Positions 35,701 to 47,328 of a stretch of 64,000 nucleotides of DNA are shown here, one piece after another. The notes beneath the pieces are model-generated. The model worked only from the letters and a program-made list of their open reading frames with translations. It was not told where the DNA came from and did not search any database. Source of the stretch: Lepidurus packardi (Eukaryota > Arthropoda > Branchiopoda > Notostraca > Triopsidae); NCBI GenBank assembly GCA_023053545.1, contig JAKZAN010000006.1, forward strand, positions 191,001 to 255,000. The letters are read 5' to 3'. The position numbers and the translations under genes were made by a program. Every line of letters begins with the position of its first letter. The first letter of the stretch is position 1.

Positions 35701-38700
35701 TTGTGCTCTAGTATGCTCGGAATTCTAATAATTCTAGTGTTCGAAAGAATGCGAAAAGGATTCTGGTTCAATGTGTAGCTGAAGGGGAAAGGGAAGCCTC
35801 TAGCGGCAGTAAACGGAATCTGCTTTCCAATCATTGAAACGCGTGAGGACTCTTCTTTTTGTTAACAGGCTAAGAGTCCTGTGGATTTTCTGTTTTCGTG
35901 CAATTGAATCGTCTTACCATGGTAAGCAAACTTGTTCAACGTTGGGAGAGTGGAAGGGAAAGTTAATTTTCTCCGCATGGTGAGTTATTCCTTCAGTTCC
36001 TGTTTAACACACTGTTAGGCAAGCAAAAAGCGTTTAGAAGGAGGGCATTGAGCATGATGCTGGCTAACAAGGGTGCCATTTTTAACAGAGCAAGAAACTC
36101 CGTGTAGCTTGTCTGACAGTAAAATGGAAAGTGGACAGTCTTTTTTGACTAAGAGATGGGAACTTTCTCGGATTAGGCGACGCGCTTTAGTTCATTTAAA
36201 TAGGAATTGGTGATGGGTTCATTTGGTGCGAGACGTTGCTCCCGGAAGTGACCTTTCCAAAAGATGGAACGAGTTAACCACTCACCTCCAAATCATTGAA
36301 GAAAAAATGCGTGTCGGCCAGGTGGAAAATAAGCGACTCAATATTTAAACCCAGTTGCACAGCAGTCGGACCATCCTATAAACGATATACTCTTATTAAA
36401 CCGATATAATCTTACTAAAACATATAAAAAAAAGGTGACAATCAAGATAAAATTGGGGGATAATGAATGCACGAAACGGGGAATCCTCAGCGTCGGTCGC
36501 GAGTCTTTTTGGGCAATGAGACTTCATTAAACATGGTTCGTTGGTTATAATACGAAGAAAATTACTCAGTGGTTGGTGGCACAAAACACGAATTTCATAG
36601 ATTTTATAGATTAATTCAGTAGATTCTTTATTAAGAATGAATGTGGATTCTTCTTTACTATCGTAGACATCTTTCAGATTTTTTTCGAGAATTTTAACAC
36701 TAAGGCTTCATTATAAAACACCCAAAAACAAACTTATACTATCTTCAGGCTTTGTAATACCTAAGCCTAAGGGCATGTAAGCGAGACCTCGCAGCTACCT
36801 CCTAATCCTGCCGCTAGGTGGCGGAAAAGCCTCACTTTCCCGCTTTTTCCACAATAGAAGTAACTTGTTTACACGTGCTGTGTATACACTAAGCCATTAA
36901 AACGAAGTGTGTTTACGGTTAATTCTACTTTGCTAACAATTCGATCGATAACGCTGAAATCTTCTTCCCAGAAAAATGAATTTATCTCCGTTAGCTCAAC
37001 AAACTACACTTACAAACAAAAAGCATCGATTTTTGCTGAACTGAAGTTAAAGCTCAAGTAACTATTTCATCTTAAGCTCGTCCATTCAATTAACCTATGT
37101 CATTTGAAGATTCATTTCATTTCCTAGCTTATTGAGCAATACTGACTAATCTTACTGTGGATTATGTTTCTGAAAAAACAGTAGAAAGACCATTTTACCT
37201 TGCCAAATCGCGTCGCATAACTCCCAGAGAGCAAGGAATGGAATATGATAATGGTTTCATCCAAATCCCATACGAAGACTCGGTCCAAGTTGGTCTCAGG
37301 ATCCGGGGAAGGGTTGGCTTGGCGCCGATTCCGAGTTCGACCGCTTCGATTGGAGTTCCCTTTAACAGCAAAAAACAAAACTAATGACAATCGACAACTG
37401 AAGACACCACAAAGCAGCCGATAATTGCAAAGAGCATGCTAAAACTGTCTAATATTTCAAAGCGTGAAATCCGAACGGTAGTTCCTTCTCGACTGCATAG
37501 GCAATGATTCTTGCTTTGTTCGTTTGTTTGGGCTAAAGAATGCTGGATTTGTTTTAGTGCTTACGTAGCTACAGGCGTCGAGTAACTAAAAAGAGATCAA
37601 ATTCCCAGTTCTGAGCCACTTGCCCCCGAAAATCTTGGGGGGGAGGACTTGGCCCCAAATCGAAAACTTTAACAAAGGAGCTTAATTTAAAAAAAATGAA
37701 CCCGATCAAATAACTCGACACCTTTCCTTTCTCTAAACACAACCTTTATCAAAACAACGATAAAACAAGAGAAAAGAAGACTTGGATCACAACATGCTTC
37801 AAATTCATTACTTGGGAACCATCTCAGCCCAAACAAACTTCACAACGTTTATATTATTAAACGCCAGAATTGGATCTAGAAAGGAGAGTCTCCCGTCCCA
37901 AACGCAAGCTACCCGAACAAAGTAAGACGAAGCCGGACTAAACGCTACAAGTCCCCGGTACTGGCCGTTAAATGCCTTTCCATTTACGGCGTTCATTTAT
38001 TCACTATTGCGTCGAACGTGTCGTTTGACACAATGCGTTTGCAGCGGGTGAGCGCAAGACTGCCCTAGTAGCGCAGGTGAGCCTCGGCTTGAATTCTACG
38101 AAAATCATTATTGCGTCACGGCACCGGCTTCGATTGGTAGACAGCGAATGCCATGCGGTAACGCTATACGAGTCACGGGAATGTTTCATTATTGCGTTAC
38201 AGGCCCCATTGCCGAAGTAACGCTAGGAGCCTCGGCTTGAGATAATGGGAAGGATTCATTTTTGCGTCACGGGCACTTATTGGGTAGAGCAGTAGCCGAA
38301 GTAACGGTAGGAGAATCGGCTTGATGTTGTGAGGAACATGTATGTCGGACAGAATAATGATTTTACCTTCGACACTGGCTTCCCGGGTGCGTCGCCCGTG
38401 TGAACTGGACTCGCTCTTGATGGGTGACGAGGGACTGGGATTATCGGCGGTGGAGTAGGTCGGACTTTCATGGGCCAAGGTAGCGTTGACGGGTGTCGGG
38501 AGATTGGCGAGTTGATACGTGTTGGACGAGGCGTAGACGGACGGCGGACTACACACTGGCGTCACCGTGGCAGGCGATAAGCAAGGGAGGGTGGTCGGAT
38601 TGCTACTGTTGGCGTACGAACTGAAGGTTTGCGCGTAGTACGAGTACGGTGCCTGCCCGTACCCCGAGTACGCACTATAATCTAACGCCTACAGCAACGA

Positions 38701-41700
38701 ATACACATTTAAAACTAATTTTAGACAAATGAGCCTGATTTGCTTGGACGGAAAAAAGAAAAAGTTATACTTGCTGGCCGCTGATGAAGGGTTGAGACTG
38801 GGTTGGGACGGCACCGCCACCGAAACCTGAAGGACTGTACGAAGTGGCGTAGGGGTACGCACTTTGAGGAATGGTACTGCTGGCGGTCGGAGCAAAGGCG
38901 GATCCGTAGGGTGTCAAATAGGGGGACTGGGCGAGAGCTTGACCATTTTTACAGCTCGGCAAGGTCCGACCTGCAATGAAACCGAAGCAAGTGTTGAGAA
39001 AAAGGGATCTAGGGTATTGAGGCAGACATGGCATTGTGTTGAATTGTAGCTTACTGCTGTAGTTTGGCGTGACGACACCGTACGGGGTAGGTTGGGCGTT
39101 CTGGCCGCCGTAGAAACTCGAATGCTGCATATACGACGTAGGAGACTGACCGGCATAGGCTTGGACCGCACTACACACAAGAGCGGATACAACCGTTATC
39201 TTAAGACTCACAACAACCCGCATTTTGGAAAGCTTATTGAGAATTGACCGGAAGAACAAATTAAAAGAGACGGGAAGAATTTTTTTTTTTACCTGGAGTA
39301 ATATGAACTGGCGTACGGGGAAGCTTGGAATTCAGACGCTTTATCAGCAAACAAGGACAAGGCATCGCCTGTGCTGGCGTGGTTGTTGTACGGGGTGTCA
39401 GCACTGGACAGGCCATCCGGAGGAGAGGCCAGGTTCTCACCCTTAACTAGAGGGGCGAAATAGTAAAAGCTTGTAAACTCCATCACGCTGTAATCCTTTA
39501 AAACGTGAAAACTTAGCCAAGCGTATCCCTTGTTCTTTTAATATTCTTTTCTTTTTGGGGGGTTAGAGGCTCGAGTCTAGCGACTATTTTAATTATAGGT
39601 TCCCTGGGCCCCCCGAAATGAAATATGGCTTCAAGTTTAGGTAGCTGCATGAACGTAATCAAGGCATGAGCGTTAACAGGAAAAGGACTTCTAGATGGTA
39701 AAGCAGGGCATCTCGTTCTAAGACCAAGCTGAATTGCTTGCCTTACCCATTAATGAAGGAGTAAACAAAGTAGAACAGCGAAGGAAACAATCACGTAAAC
39801 AGCACAACCATAGCTGAAGAAGGAAGAAAGGATTGAGTGGCATAGGGTTAAAGTTGGAAACTGTTAATTAGTTCAGACGAAAATTCAGACACAAAGATTC
39901 AGACGAAGATTTCCCAAAGGATGATGCGACCGCATGAAAGGATGTTGATAACAGATGGTCTAGATGACTTTAAATGGGTTTCCTAGTACTCTATTAAGCT
40001 GGGTAACCCCTATGAAAATAAGCCTTGATCCAAAAATCACTGTTTTGAATGACGGGAGTGTTTGAAAAGTAGGGAACAGTTGAAACTACCCCTTCTTCTT
40101 CCCCATAACTTTCATTCACTATAAACTTGTTAGCTCTTATGGAATGGCAGTTACGAGCCGATAACCCCCCAAGTCTGTTCTTGGCTGGAAGAGCTTACGC
40201 ATGTTTTTTTTTACGATCCACTGTTTACAGTGTATATAGTACACCCAGCGAGCTCTGCGCGACTATACTTATTTCCTGTGGCATATTATAAGCGCGTAAA
40301 CAAAAGCCCCCCAACCCAAACTTCTGAAGCCTGGGCTGTCTTTTCGATATGCATTAAATTTAGCCGTACAACGCCTTCGATTACGGCGTGTTCATTATTC
40401 ATTATTGCGTCGAACGTGACGGGAGCATGGGGGTGAGCCCTGGTGACGCCACGACCCTTGTCTTTTCGGCCAAGAGTAATTCATTATTGCGCACACGGCG
40501 GTTAGCTTCAGTTGGAAGGCAATGAGTGTCATGCAACGCTATACGAGTCGCGATGAATGTTTCATTACACAGGCACCATTGGGATACAGCAGTTGCCGAA
40601 GTAAGGCTATGAGTCTCGGCTTGATGTTACGGGAAACTCGGCTCTTGTACTGCCCTAACTTGAACAAACTTCGATGCCAATCATGGGTTCATCAGTAAAC
40701 AAAATGGTTTGGGTGATCAAGTCGATTCCGGTTGAAGTTAATCTTGGAATGAAACTGGACCTAACTGCATAACTACAACTAATAACACTCTGCTGGAGAA
40801 TCCTATCATCCTCTCAATCTATCCTATCAGGGATCGTAGCAGACTGTTTTACACTCGTACCACACAACACTACACAACTCTAGTACACGGTGATGGTAAC
40901 GGTACTGGTCAATGGTACGTTGCCGCGATAAGTACTTGCCGGCGGAGAAACTGGGCTTACAACTCGTTTTGGCAGAAACAACAGACCTTTTTTTTAGCCT
41001 CCCAAACGGCCACTGGGTGGCCCCGGCGACTTGGAGTTCCCCCCCAAAAAAACATAATTAGCACGGAGTGGACTCGCACACAGCTGTTGTGATCGGCACA
41101 TACACAAGGAACATGACAGACCGTTTAGCGCACAGTATATAAATACATCCACGTATGAAGGCTCTTTCTGTCAAGCAAGAATCCCGTTGGCTCACCTGGC
41201 GTTTCCCCGGAGGAGGTCATGGTCCAGGTTTGACTGGTCTGGTAGTTTGCAGAGGTGGAAGGAGAGGTGACTCCATTACTGTCACCGTTGACGTTCGGCG
41301 AGCCGCAGGTGGAATCCGAGTGACTCGTTGGACTTGACAAATCACCGGTTCCATTCCCCGTGGATCTTGAGGAGAATAAAAGTACTGAAATTAATAAGCG
41401 AGCTCAACATGTCCTTTATTTGCTCTGGGGGCTCGTAGATACGAAGTGTATTCAAAGTGGAACTTTTGTTAAGAATTTGAACTAGTGAACCAAACCTTTC
41501 TAACTTTTTAAAATAAAAGAAGCAATAAGAAGAAAAATAATAAAAAAAGGGAAAAGAACGCAAAACAAGTTGAGCCATGCTCTTCAAAGTCTTCCCCCCC
41601 GAAAGAACTAAAAAACAAACCATCGACGAAAAGCTCGGCTAACGTTATTGATGTGCCCCTGCCCCTTAGCTAAACAAGTCAACATGCAGGCCATTAGATT

Positions 41701-43398
41701 TCCTGGCACCCCCATTAGGCAGATAAATTTTCCGCCGGGGAGTGCTAAGAACCACTATATATTTCCCTAACCCTCCCGCCCTCCCTTTTATTCCACCAAC
41801 CACGAACAGAAAAGAAAAACACGTTATAACCCACTTGATCAATGTCCCCCCACCCCACCCTGGTTAACTTTGGTAGTCTCGTGTTTTTCATCCATTTCAG
41901 TCATTGTAGACTGCAATCTGCGTCGTTAACTTGGAGTCTTGTACCACATACACGAATCTACATCGTACTCTCCCAGCGGAAATGTTTGATGACAACCAAA
42001 TTGCTGTCTATACAGTAGATCCCATCCAAACGGTACCGGATCAGCTTAAAGTTGCGAGTTGAAGGTCAAACTCAAGGACTTGCATTGTAAACGATCTACG
42101 TGCTGCACTCTACTCTACCACAACAATGAAAAGCTACGACCTACGTACTGCACTCTACTCTAACACAACAATGAAAAACTACGACCTACGTACTGCACTC
42201 TGCTCTACCGCAACAATGAAAAGCTACGATCTACGTACTGCACTCTACTCTACCACAACAATGAAAAGCTACGATCTACGTACTGCACTCTACTCCACCG
42301 CAACACTGAAAGTCCTTTTTCAATAGCAAGTCGAATTTACTCGGCCAAAGCAAGTTAAGGAGACGTTAGGTACGTTCGATAGCCGTAGCTCCCATCGAAT
42401 GTTACTAGATAGCTAGTACCTTGTACTTGTAACTTGTACTTGAAGATCAAACTGAAGGGCTTGCGTTGTAACCAATCTACGTACTGTAGCCTACTGTCTA
42501 CTTTATAGCACCGCCACAGTGAATGTCCTCGCTCTTCTCTCAGCTTAAGTTGAATTAGTTGGCCAAAACAAGACTCATAGACCAGTTACGTTCTATCGCT
42601 AACACGAACTGAAGGTGAAATGGAAATGTTAGTACTTGGCACAGTTTATAGTACTGTGTATCGAAAAGAGTGCGGGGCTAGTTGGCACTCCAACAAGTGG
42701 TTCAGGCGTTAAGACTTAAAAATCGAGGAAACAAGTTCGGGAGTTCATTTAGGGAGCTAACGGATCCGAGATTAACTTATGCTAGGAAGGAGCTTGCTAT
42801 CACACTCTTTGAAGATGCTAGCTGCAGTCGGGCAGCGTTCTTCACCTTTAATTCCTCATTTGGCCTGGCTGCTCCTTGAAAAGTTGGTGCTTTGTCTTCT
42901 CTTCCCTTCTAAGACAAGTTGACAAGGGTAAAAGGGTAGCGTTCGGGCTCGATGGGTGACATGTTGGACGGGAGCTCCTTAAAGGAAAAACTTTTCGCCC
43001 TTCTCTATGCTTACACAGAACTGACATGTGCGGACCACATGTGCCTCAAAAGCTCACTCTCTTTCCCTCTCTGTCTTTCTCTCTCTTTTGCTTTCTGTCT
43101 TTCTGGCTCCGGAGCCTTCCCCAAGCTGACGGTTTGAAGGTTTTCACTTGCAACGCGTTTTTGCATACTGCCACCAATTTAGTTCAAACCTCTATATTCT
43201 GAGGCTATTCTCCTCTCGTTCTCTCTTTCTCCCGAAGAGAACGAGAGGAGAATAGCACGCACACTTGTTCGACAGAGCATGCGCAGGCTGACACCACACT
43301 GTGCGTGAAACTCGAATTCACCATTGCGGACGAAAGAATTAGCAGTCTTAGATCTTCATAAGTTACCTGTTGGCATGGGATTCCGAGTCGTTTTCCAT
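29702..43398 (-). CDS. eya: Eyes absent (Eya) transcription cofactor / tyrosine phosphatase
   Basis: Fourteen coding exons: 43398-43367, 41365-41196, 39446-39293, 39170-39055, 38970-38771, 38688-38367, 37359-37199, 36375-36286, 33892-33834, 33750-33590, 33521-33407, 31966-31845, 31673-31573 and 29782-29702; 627 residues, all GT-AG and in phase. The N-terminal half is the Tyr/Ser/Pro/Gln-rich transactivation region. The C-terminal Eya domain begins near residue 345, with the HAD nucleophile motif VFVWDLDET (D363, D365), [72 protein letters not shown] and [11 protein letters not shown]. Eya works in the nucleus with Six/So proteins in eye, muscle and gonad development and dephosphorylates tyrosine. 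The GDG motif reads GDR at about 590-592 (see findings). Large introns suggest embedded enhancers. Confidence 0.96.
30206..30390. repeat. Tandem duplication of about 90 bp carrying CRE-like cores
   Basis: Copies lie at about 30206-30292 and 30300-30390. Both contain cttccctt, gacgtcacaacaatgaaat and aaccgarcct, then diverge somewhat toward caactttatgcatggtac versus actttttcactgtac. Each copy starts with a TGACGTCA or CGACGTCA core. Confidence 0.85.
30216..30621. promoter_or_regulatory. Cluster of four CREB/ATF-type sites
   Basis: TGACGTCA occurs at 30216-30223 and 30614-30621, and CGACGTCA at 30311-30318 and 30512-30519. TGACGTCA is the established CREB/ATF palindrome. Four such cores within 406 bp of the last Eya intron is more than chance would usually give. 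An enhancer role is inference. Confidence 0.5.
31967..33406 (-). other. Eya intron, no gene seen
   Basis: A 1.4-kb AT-rich intron between the LINSR and SNCVNV exons. Short gacgcagca/gacgcaacag repeats occur at about 33123-33175. Nothing else can be annotated. Confidence 0.6.
33893..36285 (-). other. Eya intron holding one copy of a dispersed repeat
   Basis: A 2.4-kb intron. It holds the first copy of the roughly 195-bp repeat (35453-35650). The remainder is AT-rich with many A/T runs and no recognisable gene. Confidence 0.65.
35453..35650 (+). repeat. Dispersed about 195-bp repeat, copy 1 (Eya intron)
   Basis: The copy starts acaggtggtctagatgactt and runs through ctctattaagctgg, gaatgacgg, tgtttgaaaagta and ctaccccttcttcttcc to tatggaata. 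The second copy, in the same orientation, is at 39951-40148 in another Eya intron. No coding potential is conserved and no terminal repeats are evident. Confidence 0.88.
36376..37198 (-). other. Eya intron, no gene seen
   Basis: An 0.8-kb intron directly downstream of the WDLDET exon. It is AT-rich, and I see nothing to annotate. Confidence 0.6.
37360..38366 (-). other. Eya intron with tattattgcgtc-type repeat block
   Basis: About 1 kb. The right part (37970-38335) is the repeat block listed separately, ending only about 30 bp before the next Eya exon. The left part is unremarkable AT-rich sequence. Confidence 0.65.
37970..38335 (+). repeat. Degenerate tandem repeat block, copy 1 (Eya intron)
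   Basis: Units of about 80-100 bp recur four times, each with a ttcattattgcgtc-like head (near 37998, 38105, 38190 and 38257). They share middles such as gccgaagtaacgctaggag and a ctcggcttga tail. A related block lies at 40372-40640. The unit mixes GC-rich and AT-rich parts, unlike its surroundings. Confidence 0.8.
39951..40148 (+). repeat. Dispersed about 195-bp repeat, copy 2 (Eya intron)
   Basis: Starts acagatggtctagatgactt and matches 35453-35650 over nearly its full length with scattered substitutions. Both copies lie in the same orientation in introns of the same gene, 4.5 kb apart. Confidence 0.88.
40372..40640 (+). repeat. attattgcgtc repeat block, copy 2 (Eya intron)
   Basis: It matches 37970-38335: attacggcgt, attattgcgtcgaacgtg, cgctatacgagtc, gaatgtttcatta, gccgaagtaa and ctcggcttgatgtt occur in the same order. 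It is shorter by about one unit. Confidence 0.8.
42053..42620 (+). repeat. Segmental duplication around the 45-bp repeat
   Basis: Sequence before the tandem array (gaaggtcaaactcaaggact, from 42060) recurs as gaagatcaaactgaagggct from about 42442. Sequence after the array (gtcgaatttactcggccaaa, about 42330) recurs near 42550 as gttgaattagttggccaaaa. The second copy carries about one repeat unit, so the array probably expanded in the first. Confidence 0.7.
42091..42315 (+). repeat. 45-bp tandem repeat, five units
   Basis: Units start at 42091, 42136, 42181, 42226 and 42271; the consensus begins acgacctacgtactgcactc. The period is a multiple of three, so a plus-strand frame stays open through it (repeating [15 protein letters not shown]). 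I take that as a by-product of the period, since it lies in an intron of the opposite-strand Eya gene. Confidence 0.95.
43204..43256. repeat. Perfect 21-bp inverted repeat hairpin upstream of the Eya start exon
   Basis: Arms at 43204-43224 (starting gctattctcctctcg) and 43236-43256 (ending agaggagaatagc) are exact reverse complements with an 11-nt loop. It lies 110 bp inside the intron after the Eya start-codon exon, beside a CT-rich tract. It could be a structured splicing signal, a small-RNA hairpin or an inverted-repeat scar. Confidence 0.88.
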
Positions 43399-45660
43399 TT
43401 TCGCCTTTTTCACCTGCAAAAGAACCACAACAGAAGAAAAGATTAAGACATTGGAACTGAAAAGGACAAAGATTGGAACATTCTTAGTAGATTCTTCTTC
43501 CAATAACATTCGGAAGAATTCTTCCACTTTCATTCCACCTTCTAAACAAAGGCCTACACTAAGGGATTACGTACCAAAAAGGTTGTCTTTTTAAGTATCT
43601 TAGAACATAAGCAAACGAAATGCATTCACTATGATCAACCCAGTTCTCAAGTACGAAGTATGACAGTTGGAAGCAGGTGGGAGCCATGCCTCTAATAACT
43701 GAAAGCTCCACAACATGAGCAGATTGTGGGGAGGTTATAATTTACAAACAAAGTAAGGAATGTGTCTCTATCGTTAACTGTGGCATTCCTTTGGGGTACA
43801 TGGTTGGCTCTACGTGAGCAGTCCGCAGTTCAAACACGTAGCTAAAAGAACTTTGGAATGCGGGACCTTGCTTTCTTTTTCTTTTAACCAAGTCCAATAT
43901 TATTAGTCAGTTTCTCATTTTTTGGCTCTTTTTTTGTGTAAATTTAGCATATCCAACAATTCACCTCTCTGAGAGAGAGAGAGACGGTTCCAAGTATAAA
44001 CACTCGAGCGTTCTCCGCCTGGGCACTGAGAAAACATCGTAGCTTGTTGTGTTGTCTTCCGTCGGGAGCCCAACCGTGGGAAAAAGGCGACAGACAGCTT
44101 GTCATATGTGTACAGTAGGAAAGTCTGGTGGGTAGCGCAGTAATATTTCATCTTCTAAGCTTCTGAATCCCGCCCGAGACTTTAAAGGCGCCTTTCCATG
44201 GTGAATAATGTACTGTACATGAACCATGTATTGCTCCATGTGAGCGCCAACCAAACTGACAATTAAAAATTACCGTAACTAATTTGTGTGGTTAAGCGTG
44301 GTTCAGTTCTCGGTAAGTCTCGTCCAAATTCAACGCTGCCCGTTGTTTTGCAATCAGGTCAGGCCGAAGTTGGAGCGTTTCTCCGGCCTGCCCGGCCCAG
44401 TGGAACCCGACGACGCAACAAAGAACAAAATAAGCGATGAATCATACAATCTGTGACTGCAACCACTGGTCGACCCCAATAATGAACATTAGAAGAGAAC
44501 GACGGGTGTTTCGAACCTTTCCCGGGACTTGTAGCACAACTCCGGCTTCTTATTTTTGGATAGGATAATCGCACTGATGTGCACTAAATGCGCAATATCT
44601 TACTCCGATGCGGCGCCTGTTTGAACCTGATCAGCGTACTATTCTATAATGCCGATAAAATCACTGGACTGCATTCAGCTTGCAGTGTAATAGAGCCAAT
44701 TCTAGTTGGAATTGATTTGGTAAAACTAGTTACAATATACTGTTAAGATAGTTGCAGCAAAAGCGTCCGTGTGGTAGCTAGTTCATAAAAATAAAAAAAA
44801 AATACAAGCGAAACATGGACCAACCACTAAGTTGACTGTGACTATTTGAATGCCAAGGCCAATTAGTGTTTTCTTTTTCTATTTTTTCTAAGGCTCCGTT
44901 TGTGAACGAGGATGAATCTGTCTCATCCTAGTCATCAACATGGTTTATTCTGTTTAGTTCGAAAGCTTACTAATCAAACAAAGAACACTTGGCATGGGTC
45001 TCCTTCAGTTTCAATTCAATCTGGGATGAAAAGTTGTCAACACATTTGACTTTTTACCTGAGAGCGATCATCCAAAGAGTTTTCGCAATCGTTCGCAGCA
45101 GTACGTAATCGAGTGTTGGAAAGACCCGGTCCCGCGTTTAAGCACGGCATTAAAGTCACCATACTTGTTACGCTATTAGATCACTTTTTCGATCCTCAAT
45201 CAATTCTTAGAATTGAGTAGTATTTTGTCTAAATTCCTTTCTTCGAAATGGAATTCGCTAGTACTCGTTGGTGTACTTCTCTTTTGCGTTACACTCAACA
45301 CACTAGGTCACTTCTAATCTGAAAACTATCCTAGCGAACGCATCTCAAACCATCGCAAAGCTGCAGAACCCTCACTTTCCACTTTTTATCTTGAACAAAA
45401 TTGCCCCAGATCTTCTTCAGAGCACTGGGTAGATCTCTCAAAACTTTGTAGTAGGGAACGGCAAATTCCGCGGTTCGGTGGGCAGATCTCATTCAATTTC
45501 TTCTGCTTGGTCTTACAGCGTGGTACTCCGCGAAACCAACTGGGCGAAGAACAACCGTCACGAGAATAGTCTAATTAATACCTGTTGTCAACTTTATCCC
45601 GACTTGCGGGACAAAACAACTGCTTGAGCGTCTCAGCTCTCAGCGCGGTATAACTGTGTG
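43399..45660 (-). promoter_or_regulatory. Putative Eya 5'UTR intron and upstream region
   Basis: An acceptor (cttttgcag on the minus strand, exon edge 43413) precedes the Eya ATG by 15 nt, so translation starts in a spliced exon. A strong donor candidate, ctctcag|gtaaaaag, sits at about 45058 on the minus strand, which would place a 5'UTR exon and promoter at about 45.06-45.66 kb. The promoter itself could not be pinned down. Confidence 0.4.
44357..44573 (+). repeat. Dispersed about 220-bp repeat, copy 1
   Basis: Shared landmarks are ggycgaagtt, cttctccggcctgcccgg, ccagtgga, gacgcaaca, gtgaatcat, cgaccccaataatgaa and caactccggcttctta. The second copy is at 47329-47621 in the same orientation. 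I see no tRNA-like A/B boxes and no poly-A tail, so I cannot assign it to a SINE class. Confidence 0.85.
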
Positions 45661-45930
45661 CTAAGGGAGAAACAAGTGGCTGCAGTCGGTGGGCGGTGTC
45701 TTAACGGACGCCCTGTCCGTGCCAGCCAATGAGCTAACGAGAGCACGACGGCCGAGTGGAGGAAGTCGGGAGTGCAGCTGCGAAAAGCCCTGGCAAGTCA
45801 ACATAGAACAGCGCCGCTCTCTCTGCTCACCCATGCCCTTCAACCCAATGTCTCCCCGCTTAATTCCCATTTAGAGTTCTCGGGAAAAACATGTAGAAAA
45901 TAACCAAAAAATTCCGGTCGTCTAATTGCG

Positions 45931-46119
45931 AAACTCTACTTTCAACTCCGCTTTTCAATCTTCACTTTTCCTCCAACGTAATTTCAATGTTTGATTTTAA
46001 TTTTTAAACTCTACTTTCAGCTCCACTTTTCCTCCAACGTAATTTCAATGTTTGAACTGTTTAAAAATCACCCAGAGAGACAGAATTGTCTAAAAATCAC
46101 CCAGATCAGAGAGCAGAAT
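45931..46119 (+). repeat. Two adjacent short tandem duplications
   Basis: A segment beginning aaactctactttca and ending ccaacgtaatttcaatgttt occurs at 45931-45993 and, 14 bp shorter, at 46007-46055. Directly after it, taaaaatcacccaga followed by gagacagaatt or agagagcagaatt occurs at about 46062-46090 and 46091-46119. Confidence 0.85.
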
Positions 46120-47328
46120 TAGTGGCCGTTCTTTAGATAACTTTCGCGTACGAAGACAGGAAGATGCATCGAGTGTTATAGTACCGTAGGACAGTATTCT
46201 ACTCTACAATTGAGTCTGTATCGTGGAGAAGAAGCGGCGTCTGTTTTTCCTCATCCCCTTTTGGCTCTTTTCCATGGGGCTTATCAGCCATGGGTAAAGC
46301 CGATGATTGAATGGTGAGGCCTATCATCCCGCGTTTGGGGGCTGTTTCGACAAGTTTTAGCCCCTTGACAGAAAAGGGGCTCGGCTTTTGTACTTTTCCT
46401 TCTTCTCCTCCTGCTTCTTCTTCTGGATGATTTCTTCTGGCCTTTCTTCATCTCCGTGCCCTAGCATGCGCCCCCCTCAAAACTTGAAAGCTTCTTGAAA
46501 AAAAGTTTTCCTGCTGGAAAACTTGGAAAGCCCCCCTCTTTTTTGCTTTAGGACTGCTCCAGAACTTATTAAGAGCATTTTCTCCTAAGACACTTGCGCT
46601 GGGAGTAGTTAGCACCCTGCTGGGCTTGAATTGGCCCCTACACCCTCATCGAGCTTTCTGTCTTTTTGTCCCCCGTTTTGGATTGTTTTGGTTTCTCGAT
46701 TTGGGAACCTACATGGAACGCTCCCTCTAGATATTGGCTCCTCGACATGTTTCTTGAAAATTTGCAATTAGTTCAGGGGAAGGAAGGATGTCAAAAAAAG
46801 GAATCAATGCCGTGGCTCATCCCTTTTTGGAAGCTGTGTAGATGAGGTTGACACTGGGGAGACGTTTTTGACCCAGAAGGGTCCATGTCCAAGTCCACTA
46901 AGATAGAGACTGAGGCGATAACCTTTACAGGGGGTGCAGAGGGTAATCTGCACTAGAAAACGTGGAATTATATGCCGCAGACCAAGACATACAACATATA
47001 TATATATACACACATAGGAGCAAACTTTCCGAAACGATGATAACGCGTCGCAAAGTTAATGAGATCACTTGGGCTGACCTTGCGCGATGCGAGACCCAAG
47101 GCTTGTGAGTCTCCCAGCGTTCTTACACAACTGTGCTCCTTAGACCCCATACATCAACTTCGTAGAGACCGAACATTCAAAACAAAAACACAAAAACAAC
47201 AACAGGAACAAAAAATAGAAAAATTGGTCCAACTTGTGAAACCTCTTTCTGTTGGAAAGATTCGCAGTTGGTACCGTACATGCCGAAGCATAACATGCCG
47301 ACCAATGCGAGCCGTCGTTTTTCCGGAA

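Larger units (their letters stand above)
39447..41195 (-). other. Eya intron with second copies of two repeat families
   Basis: A 1.75-kb intron holding copy 2 of the 195-bp repeat (39951-40148) and copy 2 of the attattgcgtc block (40372-40640). I see no coding sequence. Confidence 0.7.
41366..43366 (-). other. First coding intron of Eya
   Basis: A 2-kb intron after the start-codon exon. It contains the 45-bp tandem repeat (42091-42315), a duplicated flanking segment (42053-42620), a CT-rich tract (about 43050-43105) and a 21-bp perfect hairpin (43204-43256). I see no gene. Confidence 0.65.

Noticed and set aside
42126-42326. ORF encoding a repeated [12 protein letters not shown] peptide
   Set aside because: Explained by a 45-bp tandem repeat in an Eya intron; an open frame follows automatically from a period divisible by three.
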